Source of the DNA: Coprococcus_C hominis | Lineage (GTDB): Bacteria; Bacillota; Clostridia; Lachnospirales; Lachnospiraceae | Strand: one strand, 5' to 3' | Assembly: GCF_020687505.1 (NCBI RefSeq) | Contig: NZ_JAJEQT010000001.1 | DNA: 64,000 nucleotides | Shown: positions 43,351 to 51,511 of the stretch, in pieces | How positions within the stretch are numbered: position 1 is the stretch's first letter | Layout of the letters: each line of letters starts with the position of its first letter | Position numbers and translations under genes: made by a program | Notes under the pieces: model-generated | Told to the model about the DNA's origin: nothing | The model's input: only the letters and a program-made list of their open reading frames with translations | The model's database searches: none

Positions 43351-43713
43351 TTACTCTTTATTCATCTTGATGCCGGATACGACAACATTTACCACGCGCA
43401 CATGCAGTCCGGTCATATTCTCGATTGCCTGCTTTACCTTCTCCTGCACGCCCTCGGATACTTTCTTGATGCTTGTACCATATTCAACTTCCAATGAAAC
43501 ATCTACGACTACATTTCCATCTGTGATCTCTACCTTCACACCGTTGGCAAGATTCTTCTTACCAAGCTTTGCAACAAGCTCCTTCGAGATATTTCCAGTC
43601 AGCTTGGAAACACCTTCTACCTCGATGGCTGCAATCCCGGCGATGGATGCCACCACGCCGTCTGCTATACTGATTTTACCAATTTTTTCTTCTTCATTTA
43701 TCATATCGCTCAT
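43351..43713 (-). CDS. Asp23/Gls24 family protein (YqhY-like)
   Basis: The protein has 120 residues of the Asp23/Gls24 family. Signatures are GKISIADGVVASIAGIAAIE at the N terminus and VVVDVSLEVEYGTSIKKVSE near 68-87. In B. subtilis the yqhY gene lies in the same place before nusB and has been linked to lipid synthesis, with unknown mechanism. The start follows AAGGAGG. It is the first gene of the ten-gene operon that ends with recN and has a clear sigma-A promoter. Confidence 0.92.
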   Translation of the reverse strand: MSDMINEEEKIGKISIADGVVASIAGIAAIEVEGVSKLTGNISKELVAKLGKKNLANGVKVEITDGNVVVDVSLEVEYGTSIKKVSEGVQEKVKQAIENMTGLHVRVVNVVVSGIKMNKE

Positions 43714-43765
43714 AATTGCCTCCTTATCTTATCCTTCCTACTTTATTTCATTGCATATGTAAAAT

Positions 43766-43794
43766 ATTATACCCAATTTATGCATATTATGCAA
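43766..43794 (-). promoter_or_regulatory. sigma-A promoter of the asp23-to-recN operon
   Basis: On the minus strand TTGCAT (43789-43794), 17 bases, TATAAT (43766-43771), directly after the spoIIIA operon terminator. Confidence 0.8.
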
Positions 43795-43798
43795 CTAA

Positions 43799-43824
43799 AA
43801 AGCCTTGCAACTGTGCAAGGCTTT
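43799..43824 (-). terminator. terminator of the spoIIIA operon
   Basis: AAAGCCTTGCA (43799-43809) pairs perfectly with TGCAAGGCTTT (43814-43824), with a T-run on the minus strand. It separates spoIIIAH from the asp23-family gene. Confidence 0.88.
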
Positions 43825-43845
43825 CTGCTGATTTCTACAATTTTA

Positions 43846-44481
43846 TTACTGTGCCAGTGTGATGACGATTGCGTCCACCGTACATCCGGTCTTTCTTGTT
43901 ACAACATCCTCGACCTGTGCCCGTTTTTCATCCGGCAGATCGGTACAATTTAAGATAACATCCACGCCAGAATCGCCAATCGACACGATCGCTTCTCCGA
44001 AGCCCTTTGCCGCAAGGATTGACTCTGCTTCCTGTTCTTTCTCCGCATCCTCAGTCAGCTTCACATATGCATCGGTGGCTGCCTGTACCGCCTGTGCATC
44101 CATGCCATCCCCGTTGATGATCTCCAGCAATGTCTCCTTGTTCTGGCTGCGGCTCTGCTCCCGGTTTAATTTGATTGACACGAAATTATTTGCCGCATTT
44201 GCTGAGGTCAGCACTGCTTCCCCGATTTTTTCCTCCTCCGAGTTCAGCTCGATATACTCATCCTCCGGAACATCAGAGACCGTCAGCTCGCCGGACACAA
44301 TCTCCGCTGGTTTTGCATCTGTCTCCGTCTGCTCCTCTGCAAAGGCAGATTCAGTCGGTTCCAGCTCGCCCGGTGCCAAATCCAGTTTATTGCCGGAGAA
44401 ATTTATGTAGCCTGCCACACCAAGCAACACGGTAAGTGCCCCGATAATAATCTGGTTTCGTTTCATGGTTTTTTTCTTCAT
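43846..44481 (-). CDS. spoIIIAH: stage III sporulation protein AH
   Basis: Mother-cell membrane protein whose YscJ/FliF-like domain meets forespore SpoIIQ to form the feeding channel. It has 211 residues: an N-terminal anchor (QIIIGALTVLLGVAGYINF, 10-28), an acidic linker (about 35-95), and a C-terminal ring-building domain including GFGEAIVSIGDSGVDVILNC. The start follows GGGAGG; a second ATG lies five codons in. It is the last gene of the complete spoIIIA operon. The C-terminal domain is the best-conserved part of the family. Confidence 0.93.
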   Translation of the reverse strand: MKKKTMKRNQIIIGALTVLLGVAGYINFSGNKLDLAPGELEPTESAFAEEQTETDAKPAEIVSGELTVSDVPEDEYIELNSEEEKIGEAVLTSANAANNFVSIKLNREQSRSQNKETLLEIINGDGMDAQAVQAATDAYVKLTEDAEKEQEAESILAAKGFGEAIVSIGDSGVDVILNCTDLPDEKRAQVEDVVTRKTGCTVDAIVITLAQ

Positions 44482-44491
44482 AAAAACCTCC

Positions 44492-44887
44492 CTAATTTTT
44501 TACCAAAACCGCCACCTTATGTGCCGGCAGATCAAAAAGCGCGCATACCGCCAAGGTAATATCTGCAATCGTGGTACCTGTGACCGCTTCCTTTTTAATT
44601 GTGATCAACACGCCCGTGATCGTCTCTGTGCCGTCAGATCCATAATACGTCTGTGTGCGATCCCCTGCATAGATCAATACGTCAACCATGTCCGCACCGT
44701 AGGTATCCGCAAGCAGCTCCCGCAGACGCACCTCATAGGAAGCGGTTGTGTCAGACGAAGATCCGGTCTGCCCCACCGCGGTCTGCACCGTCTTCTGCGG
44801 CATCACGATCACAAGCAGTAAAATCCCGCACAGTACAACCAGAATTACCTTGTTCCATTTTTCATTTTTCTTAAATTTCCACTCCAT
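44492..44887 (-). CDS. spoIIIAG: stage III sporulation protein AG
   Basis: Ring-forming subunit of the SpoIIIA-SpoIIQ channel between mother cell and forespore. It has 131 residues, much shorter than B. subtilis SpoIIIAG (about 230). A membrane anchor lies at 14-30 (VILVVLCGILLLVIVMP), followed by the short ring domain with LLADTYGADMVDVLIYAGDR and the final ALFDLPAHKVAVLVKN. The beta-insertion that builds the tall beta-barrel in the Bacillus protein seems missing or short. It lies four bases after spoIIIAF and ten before spoIIIAH. Confidence 0.88.
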   Translation of the reverse strand: MEWKFKKNEKWNKVILVVLCGILLLVIVMPQKTVQTAVGQTGSSSDTTASYEVRLRELLADTYGADMVDVLIYAGDRTQTYYGSDGTETITGVLITIKKEAVTGTTIADITLAVCALFDLPAHKVAVLVKN

Positions 44888-44891
44888 ATTC

Positions 44892-45362
44892 TCACCGTCT
44901 TACTACATATATACGAGCATCCTCCAGATTATAGACATCCGAAATGTATTTTTTTATTTCTTTTTCCATCTCTTCTGTTGCCTTTGCCTCACTTATGTAA
45001 ATCGTGCATTGCAATAGCTCTCCACCGGCATCCGTTATGATCGCAACATCCTCAACCGAATAACCTTGAAGTTCTTTTTTGAGTCCCTCCCGGATGCCCA
45101 TACCATAATAATCCGTGATGCTTCCGCCGACTCCTGCGACGGACTCCTGTCCTTCCACATGCTCGATCTCCTGCAACAATTCCTGCAGATCTCCGCTTCC
45201 AAATTCAAACAGGAATTTGAGCGGACTTGCAAGCAGCACAATCACGACCAGTCCAATGAAATACCGGATATATTGCTTATATTGATTGGACGGCGCCATA
45301 TGCGTCACAATCGTTGCGAGCAATAGATAAAAGATCAGACTTTTCATCCAGCCAAACAGCAT
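44892..45362 (-). CDS. spoIIIAF: stage III sporulation protein AF
   Basis: Membrane protein of 156 residues with two N-terminal helices (SLIFYLLLATIVTHMAP, about 8-24, and FIGLVVIVLLASPLKFLF, about 35-52) and a soluble domain thought to share the ring-building fold of SpoIIIAG. The domain contains IREGLKKELQGYSVEDVAII and the C-terminal YISDVYNLEDARIYVV. It starts two bases after spoIIIAE. The name rests on the N-terminal pattern and its exact place in the operon. Confidence 0.9.
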   Translation of the reverse strand: MLFGWMKSLIFYLLLATIVTHMAPSNQYKQYIRYFIGLVVIVLLASPLKFLFEFGSGDLQELLQEIEHVEGQESVAGVGGSITDYYGMGIREGLKKELQGYSVEDVAIITDAGGELLQCTIYISEAKATEEMEKEIKKYISDVYNLEDARIYVVRR

Positions 45363-45364
45363 AG

Positions 45365-46690
45365 CTACCCTCCTATTCCATTCGTTGCCCCCGACATGAT
45401 CGCGAGAGTTATGATAAATAAAACGAGTGCACTTGCCAGCGCCTGCATCAGCATGCCGATTCCATTTGCCAGCGCCGTCGTGCCATCCACATACCGCTTA
45501 TCGCCCATCGGCTGAATCAGCGCGGTTGTGATCCGCACCGTAAACATCAGCAAGAAAAGCTTGATGATCGGAATCAGACAGATGCCGGACAGAATCAGGA
45601 TACCTGTGATACCGATACTATTTTTTACGATCATGCCACACGCAAGATAGGTGCCTGCAAGCACCGATACGACGCTTCCCGGAATCGCAGTTAATGCCCG
45701 GTTCACCGCCGTTTTCCCAAGGATGTCCATCTGCGGCTCCAGCAAGCCCTTGATCACATTTAATCCGATCACTACGACGATGATCGTCCGCAAAATCCAT
45801 TTGATCAGGCTCTGCACAAGCTCACACAGTTTCGAGAAGCTGTCCTCTTTTTGCAGGTTGTTCACAAGTGCCACGATTACATAGAATTCAATGAGCGGCA
45901 GCACCAGCCGGATAATCACCGCCTGTATCAGCCAGATTCCGACCAAAACGAGATTGTATGTGCCGCCTGCCGTCGTAGCATGTCCGATAAACTGCAACAC
46001 AAGCAGAAACGCCGGAACTAACAGCCGTACTGCAACGAGCACCTTGTCGAGTGCCGCAAGTGTAATCGAATACGCCATCGAAAAGGACGTCAGCAACAGC
46101 GATGTCATCAGCATATAAGTAATATAGAATCCATTTTCACTGATAAACCCTCCCGCAAAGGAGTTCGACAGATTCACAAAGATGCTTCCGATCAGGACGA
46201 TACCGACCAACTCTAAGAGCAGCCCTTTGTTCTGCGACAGCTCGCCGAAAAAAACGCTGCTGATTGTCGCAAGCAATGCCGATAACACCGACTTATTGTC
46301 ACCCTCCACCTGTTTTTTTACCATCTCCGTAATTGGCATAGCCGTCTGAATGCCCTGTTGCTGCAACGCACGCTCCACCTCATCCAGATTCAGTTCATCG
46401 AAGATGGAGTCATAAATCACATTCGTCTGCTGTCCTGATTCTGTTATTGTCTGAGAATTGTATGATTCCTGTGTTGTTTCTGTCGTGGCTACCTGTCCAC
46501 TCTGCTCTTGTGTGGCTTCTATCGTAGTTGCCTGTCCATCCAGCTCCTGTGTAGTTTCTGTCGTGGTTTCTGGCAGTTCCTGCGCCCGCGCAGGCAGTAC
46601 ATGGATATCCACAAAAAAGAAAATGGCCAGTACCACTACCAGCCATCTGCAAGTGAAATATGTAGTTGTATGTGTGGTTCGCGGATTCAT
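45365..46690 (-). CDS. spoIIIAE: stage III sporulation protein AE
   Basis: Large multipass membrane protein of the SpoIIIA complex, 441 residues. A signal peptide (WLVVVLAIFFFVDIHVLPARA, about 16-36) is followed by a low-complexity Thr/Gln/Glu segment (about 40-90) with four TTQE/ATQE-like units. The conserved body begins near DSIFDELNLDEVERALQQQ. About eight membrane helices follow from residue 165 on. The Thr-rich insert is unusual and is encoded by degenerate DNA repeats at 46440-46570. The start follows GGAGGAA. It lies between spoIIIAD and spoIIIAF. Confidence 0.92.
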   Translation of the reverse strand: MNPRTTHTTTYFTCRWLVVVLAIFFFVDIHVLPARAQELPETTTETTQELDGQATTIEATQEQSGQVATTETTQESYNSQTITESGQQTNVIYDSIFDELNLDEVERALQQQGIQTAMPITEMVKKQVEGDNKSVLSALLATISSVFFGELSQNKGLLLELVGIVLIGSIFVNLSNSFAGGFISENGFYITYMLMTSLLLTSFSMAYSITLAALDKVLVAVRLLVPAFLLVLQFIGHATTAGGTYNLVLVGIWLIQAVIIRLVLPLIEFYVIVALVNNLQKEDSFSKLCELVQSLIKWILRTIIVVVIGLNVIKGLLEPQMDILGKTAVNRALTAIPGSVVSVLAGTYLACGMIVKNSIGITGILILSGICLIPIIKLFLLMFTVRITTALIQPMGDKRYVDGTTALANGIGMLMQALASALVLFIITLAIMSGATNGIGG

Positions 46691-46706
46691 TCGGCGGTTT
46701 CCTCCA

Positions 46707-47093
46707 TCAATTGATCAACGACAGTACCGTCTGCACGACCTGCATGAAAACCGGAAGCGACACGACCAGCATCGTAAGCTTTCCAAGCAGCTCAATCTGG
46801 GATGCAACCGCACTGTATCCGGCATCCTTGCTGATACTCGCCGCAAACTCACAGATATAGGCGATCCCGATCAGCTTGACCAGGATCACCAGATAGGTAC
46901 TGTCCATCCGGATCTTGTCCGTCAAGACTTCAATACCTGAAAGCATCACACGCATCCGCGACACGCAGATAAATAACAGCACAAGGCACACCGCCACACT
47001 GATAAATGTGCTGTACTCTGGATTTTTAGATTTCAAGGACAACGCCAAGATTACCGCCACGATTGCAAATACCATCGTCACTCCCAGATTCAT
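46707..47093 (-). CDS. spoIIIAD: stage III sporulation protein AD
   Basis: Membrane protein of 128 residues with about four helices (VTMVFAIVAVILALSLK at the start; FISVAVCLVLLFICVSR; LVILVKLIGIAYICEFAAS). The KLIGIAYICEFAASISKDAG segment is the strongest family signature. The start MNLGVTMVF follows AAGGGG; the open frame extends 24 codons upstream, but overlaps spoIIIAC and has no site. It lies 11 bases after spoIIIAC. SpoIIIAC and AD resemble each other and probably form part of the membrane core. Confidence 0.93.
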   Translation of the reverse strand: MNLGVTMVFAIVAVILALSLKSKNPEYSTFISVAVCLVLLFICVSRMRVMLSGIEVLTDKIRMDSTYLVILVKLIGIAYICEFAASISKDAGYSAVASQIELLGKLTMLVVSLPVFMQVVQTVLSLIN

Positions 47094-47104
47094 ACTCTGC
47101 CCCC

Positions 47105-47305
47105 TTAAAATCCAAACAATGTGTTGATGTCCTGAAACAGCTGATTGACATAGGGAATAATCCACGTCAGTACGATAATCAGACCTGCAAGGCTCACCAG
47201 ATATGCCTGATCGTCCCTGCCAGAATGCTTCAATACCTGATTGATGAGTGCCACGACAATTCCAACGGCTGCAATTTTAAAAATCAACTGAATCGTCATT
47301 TCCAT
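47105..47305 (-). CDS. spoIIIAC: stage III sporulation protein AC
   Basis: Very small membrane protein of 66 residues with two helices (IFKIAAVGIVVALINQVL, 8-25, and YLVSLAGLIIVLTWIIPYV, 35-53) and a charged turn HSGRDDQAY, as in other SpoIIIAC proteins. It lies 13 bases after spoIIIAB and 11 before spoIIIAD. The length and turn are diagnostic. It is part of the mother-cell side of the channel complex. Confidence 0.93.
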   Translation of the reverse strand: MEMTIQLIFKIAAVGIVVALINQVLKHSGRDDQAYLVSLAGLIIVLTWIIPYVNQLFQDINTLFGF

Positions 47306-47318
47306 TCCCCTGCATCTG

Positions 47319-47840
47319 CTAAATCAAGATTATAATCAATAACACACCTGCGACACTTCCCACCACAAGCGACAATCGCATACGATCTTTTGCCTCTGCC
47401 TCCAACTCCCGAATATGCCGTCCCAGATCTGCCTGCAGCAATGCCAGTCCCTCTTCCTGTGCCTGTACATCCAGATATCCGATAGTCTGTCCCAGGTTAT
47501 ATATATATTCCATATCCTCTTGTTTTAGACCGGAACTCTCATACAGCTTGTCTGCATGTTCTATCCAGATCTGATCAAAATCGGCAGCCACTTCCGTATA
47601 AGAATATGCCTGTCTCTGCTGCGCCTCCATGAGTGCCTGTGAAAGCTCTGACAGCCACGCGGCATATGGCTGGCGGCATTTTTTTGCAACACGGACAAAT
47701 ACCTGTGCCAGAATATCTCTCCGATACCGAAGCTCCGCCGTGGCAACGGAAAGCACGCGGGCGTATTCCTGCATTTCCTTTACACGCCTGCGAATTGCCA
47801 TCGCGCGCAAGATTCCCATTGTCACACAGCCACCAAGCAC
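47319..47840 (-). CDS. spoIIIAB: stage III sporulation protein AB (start uncertain)
   Basis: Membrane-anchored protein of 173 residues or a little more; structurally related to GspF-type proteins of secretion systems. After an N-terminal hydrophobic stretch, the body runs RRRVKEMQEYARVLSVATAE to a C-terminal membrane helix (LSLVVGSVAGVLLIIILI). The start shown is a GTG at 47840, but family alignment wants KLIGIICV before it. In that frame no ATG, GTG or TTG exists between 47840 and the upstream stop; a CTG at 47858 overlaps the spoIIIAA stop codon and would add six residues. Translation may depend on reinitiation there. Confidence 0.88.
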   Translation of the reverse strand: MLGGCVTMGILRAMAIRRRVKEMQEYARVLSVATAELRYRRDILAQVFVRVAKKCRQPYAAWLSELSQALMEAQQRQAYSYTEVAADFDQIWIEHADKLYESSGLKQEDMEYIYNLGQTIGYLDVQAQEEGLALLQADLGRHIRELEAEAKDRMRLSLVVGSVAGVLLIIILI

Positions 47841-47854
47841 ACAGATGATTCCAA

Positions 47855-48817
47855 TCAGTTTGCAACCGACAGCGAACCAATGTATAGCTCATTTCCCCTC
47901 TCGTCAAAAATCGACTCCACCGTTCCGATGCCCGCACTTCGTCCAAGCACGATGTAACGTTCAAACACCTTCTCCTCGACCAGCTTCCGAAGCACCGGAC
48001 GCGTCCGGATATCATCGATCGAGTCGCCATGGATTGTCGCCAGAATCCCACAGCCACAGTTGATGACATAGGAAATTGCATCAATATCCTCCCGGCTGCC
48101 GATCTCATCGACCGCAATCACCTTCGGACTCATCGACCGAAGCAACATCAACATCCCCTCCGCCTTGGGACACCCATCTAAGATATCCGTGCGGAGTCCG
48201 ACATCATTTTGCGGAATTCCCATGTAGCAGGCGGCAAGCTCTGAGCGTTCGTCCACCACGCCGACATTCATCCCTCTGCAATAACTGTTCCCATCCGATA
48301 TCAGCCGCACCAGATCCCGCAAGATTGTCGTCTTTCCACATCCCGGCGGCGATATGATCAGTGTGTGCAACAACCTGCCATCCTTGATCACATATGGCAG
48401 CAGGCAAGTCGCACAGCCCTTGATCTGATGGGATACCCGAATATTAATAAACGATATATGCTTCACGTTTCTTACTCTCCCATGCTCCAATACAACCTGA
48501 CCGGCAACGCCGACGCGATGCCCGCCACACACTGTCACAAACCCCTGTCTCACTTCATCCTCATATGCATACAACGAGTAATCGGTCACTGCATCAATAA
48601 TCCCCCGGATATCATCCGCAGTTACACGATATGCTTTTTTTCGATCGAGTGTCAGTCCCCCACAATTCTGCACAAAATATTCTCCCTGCACAAAAACCAG
48701 TATCAACGGCTCGCAGATCCGGAACCGAAGCTCTATCAGGGAATTATAATCTATGTCAATCTGATTGATTATGTACCGAATACAAGGGGGGAGTAATTTC
48801 AAGATTTCATTTTTCAC
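47855..48817 (-). CDS. spoIIIAA: stage III sporulation protein AA (AAA+ ATPase)
   Basis: Cytoplasmic secretion-type ATPase of the SpoIIIA complex. Walker A is LIISPPGCGKTTILRDLVRL near residue 157; NVGVVDERSELAACYMGIPQ, VIAVDEIGSREDIDAISY and CGILATIHGDS follow, as in the GspE/VirB11-like group. The chosen start is a GTG at 48817 (320 residues) with TAGGGGTG upstream; an ATG at 48835 is possible but has no ribosome site. It is the first gene of the complete eight-gene spoIIIA operon, behind a sigma-E-like promoter. Confidence 0.93.
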   Translation of the reverse strand: MKNEILKLLPPCIRYIINQIDIDYNSLIELRFRICEPLILVFVQGEYFVQNCGGLTLDRKKAYRVTADDIRGIIDAVTDYSLYAYEDEVRQGFVTVCGGHRVGVAGQVVLEHGRVRNVKHISFINIRVSHQIKGCATCLLPYVIKDGRLLHTLIISPPGCGKTTILRDLVRLISDGNSYCRGMNVGVVDERSELAACYMGIPQNDVGLRTDILDGCPKAEGMLMLLRSMSPKVIAVDEIGSREDIDAISYVINCGCGILATIHGDSIDDIRTRPVLRKLVEEKVFERYIVLGRSAGIGTVESIFDERGNELYIGSLSVAN

Positions 48818-48855
48818 AGCATTCACCCCTACCATATATATATGCGGGATGCGGA

Positions 48856-48886
48856 AATATATGATTGTAAATTTTTGATTTTATCC
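48856..48886 (-). promoter_or_regulatory. sigma-E-like promoter of spoIIIA
   Basis: On the minus strand GGATAAA (48880-48886), 16 bases, CATATATT (48856-48863). The -10 is close to the sigma-E consensus CATACAnT and the -35 has the ATA core; the spacer is slightly long. spoIIIA is sigma-E dependent in B. subtilis. Confidence 0.4.
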
Positions 48887-48930
48887 GGATTGCAGATCGC
48901 ACAATTTCTGCATGGCGGCATATTACACAA

Positions 48931-48961
48931 AAAAGCACGCTCCGAAACGGAACGTGCCTTT
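48931..48961 (-). terminator. terminator of efp
   Basis: GCACGCTCCG (48935-48944) pairs with CGGAACGTGC (48948-48957); the single mismatch becomes a U-G pair on the minus strand. A run of six Ts follows. Confidence 0.85.
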
Positions 48962-48992
48962 GATCATTCTGATTCAATTCGTAATTTTTAAA

Positions 48993-49550
48993 TTACTTTG
49001 CTCTTGAAAGATACTTTCCTGTACGTGTATCGATCTTGATAATCTCACCCTGGTTGATAAACAGAGGAACATTCAATGTTGCACCTGTCTCAACTGTACA
49101 TGGCTTTGTAGCGTTTGTAGCTGTATTTCCTGCTACACCCGGTTCACACTCTGTAATCTCAAGCTCTACAAAATCAGGACCTTCTACTGCAAATACATTT
49201 CCTTCGTAGATAGAAATCTTACATGTCATGCCTTCCTTAACAAACTTCATAGCGTCACCAACTACGCTCTCATCGACAGGAATCATCTCGAATGTCTCCT
49301 GATCCATGAAGTAATACAGGTTACCATCTCTGTAAGAGTAATCCATATCCTTACGCTCGATATATGCAGAATCGAACTTTGCTGTAGGGTTGAAACTTGT
49401 CTCTCTGATTGCACCTGTGATAATATTCTTATACTTTGTACGAACGAATGCAGCACCCTTACCCGGCTTTACATGCTGAAACTCTATTACCTGACAAGGC
49501 TGACCATCACATACAAAAGTCACACCATTTCTGAAATCACTTGCTTCCAT
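48993..49550 (-). CDS. efp: elongation factor P
   Basis: Helps the ribosome through polyproline and similar stalls. It has 185 residues in the three OB-like domains of the family. The tip loop is VKPGKGAAFVRTK with Lys31 at the modification site; ITECEPGVAGNTATNATKP and the C-terminal VPLFINQGEIIKIDTRTGKY are family signatures. The start MEASDFRNG follows TTAGGAGG; 29 upstream codons in frame cross its promoter and are rejected. It is followed by a terminator and then the spoIIIA operon. Confidence 0.96.
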   Translation of the reverse strand: MEASDFRNGVTFVCDGQPCQVIEFQHVKPGKGAAFVRTKYKNIITGAIRETSFNPTAKFDSAYIERKDMDYSYRDGNLYYFMDQETFEMIPVDESVVGDAMKFVKEGMTCKISIYEGNVFAVEGPDFVELEITECEPGVAGNTATNATKPCTVETGATLNVPLFINQGEIIKIDTRTGKYLSRAK

Positions 49551-49608
49551 AATTATCCTCCTAAAATAACATATACATTCGAAATTAAATACATTCAGTA
49601 TCTTTGTT

Positions 49609-49637
49609 ATTCTAATATACCTAATAAAAATTTTCAA
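49609..49637 (-). promoter_or_regulatory. sigma-A promoter of efp
   Basis: On the minus strand TTGAAA (49632-49637), 17 bases, TAGAAT (49609-49614), about 59 bases before the start codon. Confidence 0.75.
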
Positions 49638-49793
49638 TAACTTTTCCGGAATTTCTGAAATTTTTCATTAAAAACCTATAAAATCCCCTATTTTACCATT
49701 CGGTATGCATCCAATTATGCTGTTTTTTTCGTATATTTTATATTCAATTTACATTTTTTGTATAATTTTCACAATTTGTTCACGGGAAATGGT

Positions 49794-49822
49794 TTGCCAA
49801 AATATTGAAATTATAGTATGCT
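49794..49822 (+). promoter_or_regulatory. sigma-A-like promoter of citrate synthase
   Basis: TTGCCA (49794-49799), 17 bases, TATGCT (49817-49822). It is followed closely by the TTATCGC dyad. Confidence 0.6.
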
Positions 49823-49832
49823 AGTATACAAG

Positions 49833-49851
49833 TTATCGCAAACCGCGATAA
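49833..49851 (+). promoter_or_regulatory. palindromic operator candidate
   Basis: TTATCGC (49833-49839) and GCGATAA (49845-49851) form a perfect dyad with five bases between, about 11 bases after the -10 element, where a repressor would block initiation. The regulator is not known. Confidence 0.5.
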
Positions 49852-49998
49852 ACATATAGCATAAAATTCGCATATATCATATATGTGCAATTATCAGACT
49901 GTGTCATTGTCTATCAGCATGTACTTATTGCATTGTTACATTTGCTGGTTTCAGCGTCTGCAATGCATCATTAACAAATCAGATAAGGAAGTGAATAT

Positions 49999-51363
49999 AT
50001 GAATCAACAGGAATTTTCAGCAGTCACACCGGAGTTCGAGCGTTTGGCAAAATTATGTGAAAGCCACGATGTGATTGATCCCGAATTGTATACAAAATAT
50101 CAGGTAAAGCGCGGGTTGCGTGATTTAGATGGTAAAGGAGTTCTGACAGGCCTTACAGAGATCTCCACAATCATCTCCTCCGAGGAGGTAAACGGTGTCA
50201 CCATACCAATCGACGGCCAGCTCTACTACCGGGGAATTAACATTTATGATCTGGTCAGAGGCTTTACTTCCGAGAAACGTTTTGGTTTTGAAGAAACTGT
50301 CTATCTTCTGCTCTTCGGTGAGCTGCCGAACAAAAAAGAGCTTGCAGATTTCAACACGCTGCTCGGTTCCTACCGGAAGCTGCCACATTATTTTGCAAGA
50401 GACATTATATTAAAAACACCGACACCCGATATCATGAATGCTCTTGCGAAAAATATCCTCACACTCAGTTCTTACGATACAAACGCCATGGATGTCAGCA
50501 TTCCGAACGTCCTTCGTCAGAGCATTGAGCTGATTGCGAATTTCCCGGCGCTTGCCGTGTACTCGTATCAGGCATACCGCCACTACGAGCTTGGGAAGGG
50601 ACTCTATATCCACAAGCCAAAGCCGGAGCTTTCCACTGCCGAGAATATTCTGCGCCTCCTGCGTCAGGATAAATCTTATACCGATACCGAGGCAAAGGTG
50701 CTCGACTTAGCGCTCGTACTCCATGCGGAGCATGGCGGTGGTAACAACTCCACATTTACAACACACGTTGTTACTTCCTCCGGTACGGATACCTATTCTT
50801 CGGTCGCCGCTTCTCTCTGTTCTTTAAAGGGGCCAAAGCACGGCGGCGCCAATGTCAAGGTAAAGCGTATGTTTGACGATCTGAAAGAGCACGTCCGTGA
50901 CTGGGATGATAAAGATGAAATCCGCCAGTATCTGTGCGATATTCTGGACAAGAAAGCCTTCGACCGTTCCGGACTGATCTACGGAATGGGACATGCCGTA
51001 TATTCCATCTCCGATCCACGTGCGAATGTATTCCAGACCTTTGTCGGAAAACTATCTGAGGAAAAGCACAAAGAGAAAGAATACAAATTGTATATGGATG
51101 TCGCTGAGATTGCGAAGGAAGTCATCGCAGACAAGCGCAAGATCTATAAAGGTGTAAGCCCGAATGTCGATTTCTACAGCGGTTTCGTATACACCATGCT
51201 TGATCTGCCGGAAGAACTCTTTACACCGATGTTCGCAGTCGCCCGTATCGCCGGCTGGAGCGCCCACCGTATTGAGGAGCTCATCAACGTAAACAAGATC
51301 ATCCGCCCGGCTTACAAATCGATCGCGGAAAACCGTGCATATACACCGATTGCAGATCGGTAA
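49999..51363 (+). CDS. citrate synthase
   Basis: Condenses oxaloacetate with acetyl-CoA to form citrate. It has 454 residues, longer than B. subtilis CitZ, with an N-terminal extension of about 50 residues. Active-site regions are HAEHGGGNNSTF (His near 243), GPKHGGANVKVKRMFDDL near 278, and YGMGHAVYSISDPRANVF near 327; the final Asp lies in NVDFYSGFVY. The start follows AAGGAAGTG. It is monocistronic, with its own promoter, dyad and terminator. A methylcitrate synthase role cannot be excluded, but no prp genes are present. It probably feeds glutamate synthesis. Confidence 0.93.
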   Translation: MNQQEFSAVTPEFERLAKLCESHDVIDPELYTKYQVKRGLRDLDGKGVLTGLTEISTIISSEEVNGVTIPIDGQLYYRGINIYDLVRGFTSEKRFGFEETVYLLLFGELPNKKELADFNTLLGSYRKLPHYFARDIILKTPTPDIMNALAKNILTLSSYDTNAMDVSIPNVLRQSIELIANFPALAVYSYQAYRHYELGKGLYIHKPKPELSTAENILRLLRQDKSYTDTEAKVLDLALVLHAEHGGGNNSTFTTHVVTSSGTDTYSSVAASLCSLKGPKHGGANVKVKRMFDDLKEHVRDWDDKDEIRQYLCDILDKKAFDRSGLIYGMGHAVYSISDPRANVFQTFVGKLSEEKHKEKEYKLYMDVAEIAKEVIADKRKIYKGVSPNVDFYSGFVYTMLDLPEELFTPMFAVARIAGWSAHRIEELINVNKIIRPAYKSIAENRAYTPIADR

Positions 51364-51399
51364 GAAATTATCGAACCAGAATCTAATCAGGAAAATGGT

Positions 51400-51427
51400 A
51401 AAGGGGAACGATTTCTCGTTCCCCTTT
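51400..51427 (+). terminator. terminator of citrate synthase
   Basis: AAAGGGGAACG (51400-51410) pairs perfectly with CGTTCCCCTTT (51417-51427), followed by GTTTTTG on the plus strand. Confidence 0.88.
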
Positions 51428-51511
51428 GTTTTTGATATTCCACATTCTTTTTTCTTAACTAACTTCGTACCCAACGGGGCCAAAGTTAAAATCAGACGTT
51501 TTCTCCCGTTT

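Larger units (their letters stand above)
49638..49998. other. AT-rich regulatory gap between efp and citrate synthase
   Basis: There is no credible gene here. The gap contains the citrate synthase promoter, a perfect seven-base dyad after it, and a second dyad CATATAT/ATATATG near 49872-49886. The long leader (about 170 bases from the -10 to the ATG) has no clear terminator hairpin or known riboswitch pattern. Confidence 0.6.

Noticed and set aside
49872..49886. CATATAT/ATATATG dyad as a second operator
   Set aside because: Simple AT alternation in an AT-rich gap; likely chance, so it is only mentioned with the gap.
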